Assembly: GCF_018143015.1 (NCBI RefSeq)
Contig: NC_054746.1
Location: 33,450,830-33,514,829, forward strand
Direction: 5' to 3'
Source of the DNA: Lytechinus variegatus
Taxonomy: Eukaryota; Echinodermata; Echinoidea; Temnopleuroida; Toxopneustidae
DNA: 64,000 nt
Shown: piece by piece, positions 35,101 to 47,100 of the stretch
Layout: each line of letters opens with the position of its first letter
Position numbering within the stretch: the stretch's first letter is position 1
The notes under the pieces: generated by a model
Seen by the model: the letters and a program-made list of their open reading frames with translations, nothing else
Database searches by the model: none
What the model was told of the DNA's origin: nothing
Made by a program: the position numbers and the translations under genes

Positions 35101-38100
35101 CATAAATAACATGAAATCTATTGCTTTTAATCAGTAATAATAAAAATAATAATACATTTTTAAATTTTGGCTACGTACTGAATATGCATTGGATTTGTAA
35201 ATGAAATCACATTTTTAAGCAATTTTTGGTCTGACATTCACTTACAAAATATTACGTAACTTCAAAACTGCGTAGCCCAGCGCCATAAATTTGGTCTTAA
35301 AGCCTGTGTATAGCTTTGGTAAAGGGTCAATAATGTGATTGATAATCGAATATCATCTAATATGACAGTCTTACTGAAGCGTAGAGACCGTTAGATATTT
35401 TTCCAACTGCACTTCTCTGAGAAAATTTCAAATATTCAAATCTTGGATATATAGCGCCCTCTCTCGGCGATGCTTGTTTTAAATTAAAAAAATGGGCATT
35501 CAAGCACTTATCTTATAAATTTAGTGATTAGATATCCAAAAGTTACAGACAAAGAACATATCTTGAAAGTTTCAGCCCATTCCATGATTTGGAATAGGAT
35601 TTAATTGAAAGACAAAAACACAGATATTTTAATTTGATCGGGTGACCCGATCAAGTTAAATTTCCATGTAAAATCTCAAAATTTATCCTGTAAAACACAT
35701 TTTCATTTCATATCCTCCACATCATAACTGTTATAGGGCATATCCATTCATATTAGCTAGCAATGAATTGGAATAGTGATAGGTGCATTTTGGTGAATTT
35801 ACCAAAACTATACACAAGCTTTAAAGAGAAATGCCAGGAGTTGCAGTAAACACTGATTTCATGAGAAAGTCTGTAAAACCAGGCTTAATTGTCAGTATAT
35901 CATCGAGGATCTAGATCTGGTACAGTTACCTAAACTGTAATCTTGAAATCTACGCTGAAAAATGTTCACACTGAAGATCACCAACACAGATAGGCACACA
36001 TGGGACAGTGTATTATTATTGCTGGAATAAAGACCCGATGGAAGTGACTGAATCCGCGCTTATTTTGCTTATTTCTCAGCAATTACACAATTTCTTCCAG
36101 AATCCTTTGGCACATATTTTTTATTCATACAAACAGACACTTGAGTGGTCATTATATTAGATTCTGTAAAGTCATTTTGAGATCGTTACCAATACTGGAA
36201 TTTATCTTTAAAAGTTGCACAAGACTTGAAGGAAAAAAGTCTTGAAACATCCCCGGCACGATCTTTTTGATCATTTATCAAGAAAAATGTTTAAGGGGTC
36301 TTCAACGGGCCGGATAGGGTTGAGGTCATGCCCACCCCAACCCTTATCATAGACAGTACAATGACAGCACAAAAAGCTGCATTTTGAGGCTTTAACAATT
36401 TACATGACATGCTCGAAATTCAACATTTTTCCACCATTTTGAATCAGATTTTATATTACATACATATCTGTCTAAGCATTGCAGGCATAAAGTTTGTGGT
36501 CACTCATTGTGGGTCTTCTTTATTAGAATCAGGCAGATAATATTCGTATAGGTGCAGATTTAGGATACCTAACTAAACAGCTTTATATGTAGAGTATGAA
36601 ATCAAACTTTGTCAAATTTGTTGGGTTTTTTCTTCTTGTCTCAGGATAAATTGCAATTGCTGAATGAGACCATTGACGATCTGGAGGAAACACACAAGAA
36701 ATTAAGCAAAGAGAATGCAATTCTTGCGTAAGCACCTGTTCTTTCATATTCTAATATAAAGTTTATTAAATTTGCTTATGTCTTTATGACTCTACCTATG
36801 TTTTGTATGCTGATGGTTTACTGTTAATTGAAATTATTTTGGTTTTTTTTCTATTTCTCTCACTTGAGATTGGTTTTTTTTAATGGCAGTATCATTTGCA
36901 GCTGATAAACCTTACGTGATATTTTCCATGCAAACATCTATGAGTAACAGAATTTACTCTTTTTTTGTCAAGATTGGTGTATGTAAAGGGAATGTAGGAT
37001 ATGTACAGATTTTAAATATGTTTATCATAGTAATTTTGTTTCTCTTATTTTATTATGTACAGTCCTGAGAGAGACATGGTGCGAGCCCAGCATGAAGAGG
37101 TTATTTCACAACTCAATCAACGTCTAGCTGATAAGGCTGGGTAAGAATAACCTATCAAGCATCTTCAAACTTTTAGTTACTCTATTCCTATCAAGAGATA
37201 ATTCATTTGTGATTTGTTTTATTGTCTCAGCTGCATAGCAGAGTGAGACTATAGGCGCCGCTTTTCCGACGGCAGAGACAGTGGCGGCAGCGTCAACACC
37301 AAATCTTAATCTAAGGTTAAGTTTTTGAAATGACAGCATCCTGCTTGAGTTTCACATCACATGACCAAGGTCAAAGGTGGTTTAGGGTCAATGAACTTTG
37401 GCTAAATTGGTGGTATCTGTTAAAATACCATCATAACTTTGAAAGTTTATAGATCTGATTCATTAAACTTGGACATAAGAGTGATCAAGTATTACTGAAC
37501 ATACTGTGTAAGTTTCAGGTCACATGATTAAGGTCAAAGGTCATTTAAGGTCAATGAACTTTGGCCAAGTTGGGGGTATGTGTTGAATTACCATCATAAC
37601 TTTGAAAGTTTATGGATCTGATTCATGAAACTCGGACATAATAGTAATCAAGTATCACTGAACATCCTGTGCGAATTTCAGGTCACATGACTAAGGTCAA
37701 AGGTCAATGAACTTTGGCCATAATGGGGGTATCTGTTGAATTACCATCATAACTTTAAAAGATTTATGGATCCGATTCATGAAACTTGGACTTAAGAGTA
37801 ATCAAGTATCACTGAACATCCTGTGTAAGTTTCAGGTCACATGGCCAAGGTCATAGGTCAATGAACTTTGGCTTTGTGGGGGGGTATCTGTTGAATTACC
37901 ATCATAACTTTGATTGTTTATGGATCTGATTCATGAAACTTGGACATAAGATAGTAAATAAAGAGGCTTTAATAGGAGGTAATGATAATTTGTGAACAAA
38001 TTTTCGGCATTACTCCTATGTGTTTAAGATGGCATGCTCGATCTTTAATGAAAATCATAAGTCAGAAAAAATTGGAACCAGTGGGATTCGAACCTGTCAT

Positions 38101-41100
38101 CTACTGCTTGCCAGACAGCGACTCAACCACCAGGCTATTCTGGTTCACGGCTAAGTCATGATAAACTGGAATACAAATACCCTCTATCCTCTTCTCTCTG
38201 ACTCAATATGCAAATGTAAGTCCGCCGTGGACAATAGATAGTAAATAAAGAGGCTTTAATAGGAGGTAATAATAATTTGTGAACAAATTTGCGACATTAC
38301 TCCTATGTGTTTAAGACATAAGAGTAATCAAGTATCTTTGAACATTTCATCCGAGTTTCAGGTCACATGACCAAAGTCAAAGGACATTTAAGGCCATTGC
38401 ACTTTGGCCATTTTAGAGGTAATTATTAGATTGCTGTCATAAATTTCAAAGCTTATAGATATAGTGTATAAAATGTGGATATAGGGGTAATCAAGTTTCA
38501 CTGACAAGTTATAAGTCACATGATCAAGGTCAAATGTCAATGAACGTAGTATTGTATCATTATATGAATGGTGTTTTTTGTGAATAATTATTTGATAGCA
38601 GTTTTCAAAGTCAGCACTGCTGCTATATTGAATTGCGTGATGCAGGTGAGACCGCCAGAGGCATTCCACTTGTTGCTATTTGTTTGTTTTTTAAATATAT
38701 ATCATTTATTTGATTTTTAAAAAAATTTCCATTCTTAAAGAAAAAAAATGTGTAAAAAACAAACCTATAGTACATTTTCATAATACAGAAGACTACACTA
38801 TTGCAAATGGCTTTAGGGGTAGTTCCAGATAAGAAAAGCAATCACCTCACTTCATATTTATAGTAGAAATAATGATATTGATGATATTGAACATCCACAT
38901 CCTGATGACAAACAAAGCTTACATGAGGAATCACACTGTCATAGTCATTTTAGGTGTAATGCATAGTCAGCTTTAGAAGAATGTTTATTCTGTGAAAATG
39001 ACTCAATGGCTAGTACTGGGAAAGTGAAGACAAGATTGAAAAACAGCCACAATCTCTAAAAATGGTGATAACAGAATTACTTTGTTCATGTGGAATTGCC
39101 CTTTTGCTTATGAATGTGTCACAAGCTATTGAACTAAATATCGTCTTCCTTTTCTCAACTCTACCAATAGAAAACAAATTATGCTGAATGAGACAAGAGA
39201 TCATCTTCGTGAGACAAATCAAAAGGTATATTTTTTATATATGCACTGCACACATGTTTATGATGAATATGCACAATTCAATATTATATTTTCACATGTG
39301 ATATAGTTCTAACAGAGTGAAAATTGCCAAAAGAATGAAGTTAAGAATTCAGATATACATGTGACACTGATTTCACAGTCATACCAATGAGATCAACTCC
39401 AAATCAACCAGTGGTATATCATTGGTGTGTGTGGTGTCGTTATTGCCATTGTGACTGTACACGTAGCATGAGACTATTGATCATATTGAAATCTGTGAAG
39501 ACAAAATATTATCTATCATGTAATTGAAAAAAATATATACATTGAATGTTGATACAAATTAGACAACACAAATGCTTCAATAAAATAAGGAAAGGATTGA
39601 CAACTGAAAATATTAATTTTCCATTTTGTAAGACAACTCTTTTCACCCTTGGTTTGCAACTACAAAGTTTTATGTATGTAGGTATGTATGTAGGTGGAGC
39701 GTTGTGGCCCAGTGGATAAGTCTTCTGACTTTGAAACAGAGGGTATTGGGTTAAAATCCCAGCCATGGCGTAATTTCCTTCAGCAAGAAATTTATCCACA
39801 TCGTGCTGCACTCGACCCAGTTGAGGTGAATGGGTACCCGGCAGGATTGATTCCTTGAATGCATGAGCGCTGAAAGGCAGCTCGAGCTAAAGCTGGGGTA
39901 ATAATAATAATAACAACGCGCCTCGGAATAGAATATTCCTAGACAGATGGTGCTATATAAATGCCTATTATTATTAGGTATTGATAATTCGTTTTGGATG
40001 ATGCAGTGTATCATTGTAATACCAAGTAAGTTCTAAATTGAGAATAACCTAATATGCATGTAATTTTTTATTGATATATGAATAAAATTTATTGGCTAGG
40101 ATAAAAGCTGAGATGTATGTGACTTAGATTTTCAAATTTCAAGTTTTAAGTTTGAAATGTGGCAATCTAAAATGTTATTATTTCTTCTTTTTTGTGATGT
40201 CTAATAGATTGTAGATCTTGAAACGGGGATTGTGATTTTGAAAGAAGACATGATACAGGAGAGATCTGATGCAAGGCAAGAGAAGAAAAGACTCAAACAG
40301 GCTGTGGTAAGTAATAATTACAATCCAATAATGATTACTTATATTTGCCTTTATAGTGCTTAGCACTTACTTTATCTGAAATGATGAAGTATTCTACAAT
40401 AATGTAAGATAATCACCCTACCTTTTAGCAGATCAACTCACTCAACTACAAAAGCAAAATCTATTGTAAAAGATTCCAAACAATTTGAAAATGGTGTTTA
40501 CTTATCCTTTTTTTTGGGGGGGGGGAGAGAGAGAGAAACAGACAAGTAATTTTTTAAATGATAATTTAGGTAAAGAAATTTATGAAATTTATGAAATTAA
40601 AAAAAATTGTCAAGCTTCGATTATGGGCTGTTTTCAGAATATAATCTTTGCAGCTTTCTAATATGTAATCACTAAATTTGTAAGCTAAATTTAGTCACTA
40701 AATTTGTAAGGTTAATTTAATCACTAAATTATAAAAGTAAAATTTCAAAGGTGTTCATAGTATTGAAATCCCTTTTTGTGTTTTACTAAGATTCTCTTTA
40801 CCCATTAACTCCTTGTACTGGGTAGTCTGTGGACACAGCCTATGTGAAGCACATAATTCAATAGCGGGTTAATGTTGGGTGTGATTTTTTTATCCATAGC
40901 ATGACACAGCCAAGAAGACCAAGAAACAGAAAGAAGCCAACATAGCTCAAAAGAAACAAGTAGATCTCCTTCAAGAACAGTTGACTGCCAAGAAACTAGA
41001 GCTTAATGACATCCTGAAGGTAAGTTTTAATCATTGGGGCTTGTCTCACAAAGAGTAGCCTTGGGCTTCTTCCATGGTAACAGGGCTCAGCAGCCAATTA

Positions 41101-44100
41101 ATGTCAAGGTGTATATGGTAATCACTATCATGACATGAAAAAGGGCCTCTTCTGAGCATAATTAGTATTGAAGTGTATGAAGAAACTTGCATCAGGGATA
41201 TGAATTGCCTGTATATACAGAGTCACTCAAGGGTAATTTCATATTGTTGTTGGGGCAATAAAAACTCTCGTCTAAAAAAAATGTTAATGAGAGTGAAAAA
41301 AACATGGCTACCACATCACTGTTGCCATTCTTTGACATGACATAGTGCTGTAGTGTTTTTGTGATATGCAGTTGGGGTCTGTGGGAAACGTACTTATCAC
41401 TACATTCCGCATTGATTACCCCTGCAGTGTAGATTTTTTGTGTCATAAGTTGTATCGTGTATGGTGCTATTTCAATACAATGAACAAGTTTTTGCATGAT
41501 ATGTATCTATTCAATCTATTTATTACCCCATTTTCAAACTTTCTGTGTAGGTCATACGCCGTTTTGACACTAATCGCACCAGATCAGAAGCCCAAGAGAA
41601 ACTGTTACAGGATCAACTTGATAAAGAATTAGTACACAATGAACAAATGAAAGATGAAGGGTAATAGATTATTTTATTTATTTGATTGCATCTTTCATGC
41701 ATTATGTTACCTTTGTATTGTGATATTATATAAGTTGATAAGTCATTTTTTTTTCTTCAGATTTCCATCTCTGGAGGATCACAGATATATTATACAAATA
41801 TACCAGGTTCGAGAAAGTATAATTGAAATATTTTATCCGAGGTTGGTTTTGCAATTACTATTTTTTCCCTGAGGGACAAAGCCGTGATGGAAAATAGTAA
41901 CATTGCGTTACCAACTGAGGATGAATACTTACACTCCACTTTTGAAAGAAACGCCCTGTATATTTGTTATATATTCCTTCCATAATAAAGATTGAACAAA
42001 AAATATTGGTAATCTAGATGCAGCAGACAGCTTATTTATTTATGGTATTGCCTTGATGAAATAGCATAAATTTTGCATGGGTTTTAGACTATTAATCTGA
42101 AGATATTTCAGGCGTTATATTCATTATTCTGTCTTGTTTGTTTTTTTAGAATAAAACTTTCTCTTCAGTTGACTGACCTAGAAACAAAGACTGGTAAGAA
42201 AGAAGCTATACTGCAGACCAAGGTTACCGAGGTGAGATTATGATGAAGCATCTTGTTGTAGATTTTCACTGGCAGATTTTCGTTCAGCCAATCAGATTCA
42301 AGGAAATTAGGAGCCTATAACAGTTTTCTTTGAAAATTGATGACTGTTGCTTCATGAAATACTCCACAGATTGACACCTATAAAAGCTGATATGAAACAT
42401 GTAGTGAGAACTTGAGATGTTGTACCTGGGGATTTTCATTTGTGTTGTGTTATTTGAATGATTGTTTAAATTCTATTGAAAATAAAGTGCGAGCAGACTG
42501 TGATTATGTAATGGATGTATGACAAAAGCTGGCAAGAAAGCTTTATTTCCTCCCAAATGTCAGCAATTACATGTACCGTAACAATTGCTCTTGCATTAAA
42601 TGCATAATGTAATTAGGAACAAACTGAAGTTTGAAAATTAGCTGTCAAATGAAATTCTAATTATGTGTTGAGCTTTATCTCTGAAGCTTGGAAAATAAAT
42701 CCTGATTTGTTTTAAATGTATCAAACTAATTTCAATATTTAGCTCATGTTTCACTTCCCTTTCCACAGCTTGAAAGAGACATAACAAAAACTAACAAGCA
42801 GTATGATGGACTAAAGGCAGAACATGATGAGAAGAAAGTCAGTGAGTACAAACAAGTGTAATGGCCTTGGTAACACATTCTTCTTCTTCTTCCAGTAGTG
42901 TGCATAGTCCTTGAATTTATGTTGATTTTGGAAATATAGATGAGGTGATATTTCAGTGCAAGATCCAATATGTTGGCACCTTATTGATATATTGCAAGTG
43001 TGCCATGTTTTTAATATCTGAAAGTCTTGCTTGTTCAGATTTCAGGGTCCTGTCTTACAAAGAATTGTGAACCATGCAAAACAAACTCAATATCAGATTG
43101 ATGTCAAATTATTAATAAAGAGATTGGTATTTGAATTGAGATTAATCTCTATTTGAGTTTGAATCTATCACAATTGTTTGTGAGACAGGGCCCAGTTTTC
43201 AGCACTGCACTTGACCTCGCTGATTGATACACCATTCTCTCTATTCATGTGACAATTTTTGTTTTGTCTGCAGTTGTTGAAGAGGCTTTGGAGGTCGCAG
43301 AAAAGGAAGGCTCAAAGGTCCAGGAGATAGATAATATGTAAGTACAGCAGAATTAAAATGGACAGAGTTGTTTGCTGATGAACTTGATTTTAAAATGAAT
43401 GTAAATGGCAAGATTTGCTTAGACATGACACAAAAAAGTTAAAAACATGTGAAAGATGCAGGAGACTTGTTTTTAAAAGAAACTTTGCAGTGAGCCCTCA
43501 GACTATTATATCATTCAGGATGATTATTATATTGATAATGTATGTTTCAAAGGATTGTTTTTTAATTGCCTCAAATCTGTAAAATATTGATAAAAATTCA
43601 CACATTTAGTTTTTTTTTTCCTAAATGCATTTCTGTGTGTGTGTTAATCTCAACAATTCTGATTATTTCATTGAGATTGAACCTTTCAAGACTATTTCTT
43701 TCATTTTCGATACCATTTTAAAGGGTGTTTCGAAAAGAGTTTTCAGATGCATTTAGCATATAACACATCACTGCACTACTGTATATAATGTGGCTTTTGG
43801 TGCTTTTTACAGTCAGACTTCAATTTTGTTTGTGTGTGTAAAATGGTTCTAAAAACAGCTTTATCTGCAATCTATACATTACAGTTTGCAGAGTAAGAAA
43901 GATGACCTGACCAAAAAGGCAACAGATACAGCTCGGATGAAACTTGAGAATGATGAGATGGAGATGAAGATGAAGAATTTAGAAGAAAATCACCAGTAAG
44001 TAAACATCTACTTATTTTATATAACATATTATGGAAGATATGTGATTTGTAAGTATAATCTAATTGTATTTTAATATACCCTGAGTGAGAAGTGCTGTCT

Positions 44101-47100
44101 TTTCTAGGTTTGGGGAATTGATATTATATTTGATATTACAGGCAAATATTGTTACAGTAAAATGAAACTGCAAATTTCAACATAGCAGATCTGCACTTTT
44201 TGGGTCTTGTGCCTATTCTTGTGATCATTTCATCATATTTGTATTTGAAATATTAATCAGTTTTGATGCTACGTTTCTTTGTCCCTGATTTTCCCTGATG
44301 TTTATGTATACCCTGCACTTTCTATCTCTCTGTATTTCTCATTCTCTCTGTTTGTGTTGGTTCACATATTTGTGTCTGCACTCTCTCTGACTCTATATAT
44401 TTCTTCTTTTTTTATTTTATTCTCTCTCTTTATCTCTCTGTTTTTTCTCATTCTCTATTTTCTCTCTCCCTGTCTTTCTGTTTTCCTTTCTATCCTTCCT
44501 GTTATGCTCTGTTCCTGTTTCCTTCTCTGTGTTTGCACTAACTTCACACACCCACCCTCTTCTCCCTCTCTCTGAATCCCTGGCCTTTCTCGATCCCTCC
44601 GTCTCTGTTTCTCTGCTGTATGCTAGGATAACAGTTCAACTGTTGACCAAGCAGATCCAGGATTTCAGAGAGAACCTGACCCGAGAGCGCAAGGAACGCT
44701 TTGAGCTTCAAGAGAAGAGGGATGCATTGAGTCGAGAGTTAGAAGACTTCAGGCAGGAGTTTGCCAAGTACATGAGTACAATGAGTGATCGCATCAACAG
44801 GGCTAAACAAGATCATGTAGATCTTACCAATGAGGTAAGATTCAATAATGTATGAGTCAGATATTTTACAATGATATTATTGCACAGATTTTGTGACTAT
44901 GCAACCTGGGCCAGTCTTACAAAGAGTTACGAGTGATCCAATCAACCACAACTATGGAAAGCCAGCAACATCAACGTCTGAAATACAGGTGTTCAAAAAT
45001 ATTTTCTAGATATGTTGTATATTCATATATTCACTGTTTTCTTGACAATTCAGGATGCTTCTCTTTGTTTGCAAAGGACATTGAGCAAATTCTCTGAAGA
45101 AAAAAGATGACATTGATGGATTTCCATGTACTTGAGGCTGAACGGATCAGTCGTAACTCTTTGAAAGTCGAGGCCCAGGATATTCTGTTTCTGATATGTC
45201 TGAAGTAAATGAAAATGAAATGTTTATTAGAAAAGATTTCCTGTCATGAAGGAAAATTTCCTGTCATGAAGGAAAATTTCAAAATATTTCATTTGTGAGC
45301 TGTAATGGTTGTAGAGAATCAGTTACACATGGTTAACTATTGTTCATTAAAATATTTACATGAAAAAAGACATTGCCGAAGGCACTGTACTAACATATAC
45401 TTATCAGGGGCCCGTAACACAAAGCTTAGTAATGATTGTAAAACATTTTTTACGATTGATTGCATTGACTACAATGTACAATCAATGGTGAAAGTCAAGT
45501 GTACGATAAATCGCTAACCTTTGTGTTACAGGACGCAGAAGTCATATTTTTGCTTGAATACAGTATTTAAAAAAAAATGACGTCGTGATATATATTCTGA
45601 TTTTCGTCATCATTATTATTTCTTTCTTTCCTTGATGTCAATAGGGTGAGCAGCTTACAAAAGACATTGCCAAAGATGACATCACAATCAAAACACTTGA
45701 AAAGGATTTGAAGAAGGCCGAGGGCAATTTTTCCAAAGTGAAGAAGAAGCTGCATGATGAGATTGCAAATATAGAAGTAAGTAAAATGTGAATTTAGAAT
45801 CCTCTCCTTATAAGCTCATCATTTTTTGTTACTTCTTAATAACACCTTGTATAAATTTGCATGCATAAATATGCATCAAATAAAGTTCGAATGGGGTATA
45901 TAGGAATCAGTGTACAGTTCGTTGGTCGGGTGTTATGTCGGTCTATTTACATATTGCCATATTATGACAATATGTCAAGGGGAAAAAATGCGATGAGAAC
46001 TACTTCCTCAATGATTTTCTAGTACTAGATCTGGTTCACACATTGGTGTTTGAGTTAAGACCTGCAAAGATTTTATTTTTTAATGGAAGGGAATATGTAC
46101 CAGAGAATTTAACATTTTTTACAGGTACACCAGTATACTACTAACGATCTATAAAATTGTACTCCTTTGAGCTATATATTTATCTTGCATCTTTTCTCGA
46201 GTGAAGATTTTCTCATGAAGAAAACATTTCAACATGATCTTAAAAAGTTATGACAGATAATATTTCCCCCCATATTTCTGCTGAAAGAGATATTTTAAAA
46301 CAAAGAACCCTGATAATTGGTACTGCTCTGATGGGTATATCAGCACTATCAAAACCAAATTAAAAGTAACCCCACTGCATCCCATATTTTAAATTTTATT
46401 TTCTCCATCATTTTAAAGAATAAAATAGCCGATGCTGAAGCTACTTTGGAAGCTAAGATGAAAGAACTTGAGGAGAAGACACCTATCTTTGAGGAGCTTG
46501 AACGAATGTTTGAAGAGAAACAAGAAGAATATAACAATAAGAAGAAGGGCATAGTGGGTAAGTAGGAAGAAGAAAGAAGAAGAAAATTTTTTCATGATCA
46601 TACACTGATTTTGTGTAAATGATATAAAACAGTATTTTCAAGTGATTTATTGGATGGCTGATACCCTCTGTAATGTCAAAATATTGGGTATAGGTGTACA
46701 CCCCCTTGCTGTCTGACTTGTAATATGATGAAATTATTTCTTTAGGTGTTGCTTTCATATGAAATTAGCTTTTTCTGTCAGATGCTATTTATTCATGTAT
46801 TATCATTAAAAATATGTCCTAGATATTTCATGTTGGTGTTATTTTTCATGAGTTTTTGCAGTTTTGCAACTAATCTATTATGGGAATTATGAATTTGGAT
46901 ATGCTCATTGTTTAGCTAAAGTGTTTCTCCCTTCCATGCTTTTTAAATTTTGTGCCAAAGAATATATTTTATTATAAAACAAAGTACCTGTAAATAGAAA
47001 TGCATTATGGCTGTAAGAAGTATATGGTATGTACTGTGTATACATGCTAAATTTTACATTACAATTTTAACCCTGTAATTGTGTAGAGTTGAAGAACAAG

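Larger units (their letters stand above)
37222..38674. mobile_element. DR1-carrying repeat, copy 2, interrupted by another element
   Basis: Same family as 33718-34832: starts TTGTCTCAGCTGCATAGC...ACTATAGGCGCCGC and ends GTGATGCAGGTGAGACC...CATTCCACTTGTT. Without the 365-bp insertion at 37951-38315 it is about 1.09 kb, close to copy 1. DR1-type AGGTCA-N-AGGTCA sites remain at 37531, 37694 and 37848 (the last with T spacer); others are degenerate. Confidence 0.85.

Noticed and set aside
37951..38028. Hammerhead ribozyme in the direct terminal repeat
   Set aside because: A stacked hairpin is present, but the CTGATGA and GAAA core words are absent on both strands.
38075..38146. Functional tRNA-Ala gene
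   Set aside because: Acceptor pairing and B box are good but the T stem is mispaired at three of five positions and it lies inside a mobile element.
37955..38660. LTR retrotransposon with coding capacity
   Set aside because: The interior is only 209 bp and has no gag or pol similarity, so only a non-coding miniature is supported.
41759..41872. Alternative exon FPSLEDHRYIIQIYQ after the 41660 donor
   Set aside because: It has an acceptor but its frame ends in a stop, and the sequence looks like a repeat; the exon at 42150 fits the coiled coil and phase better.
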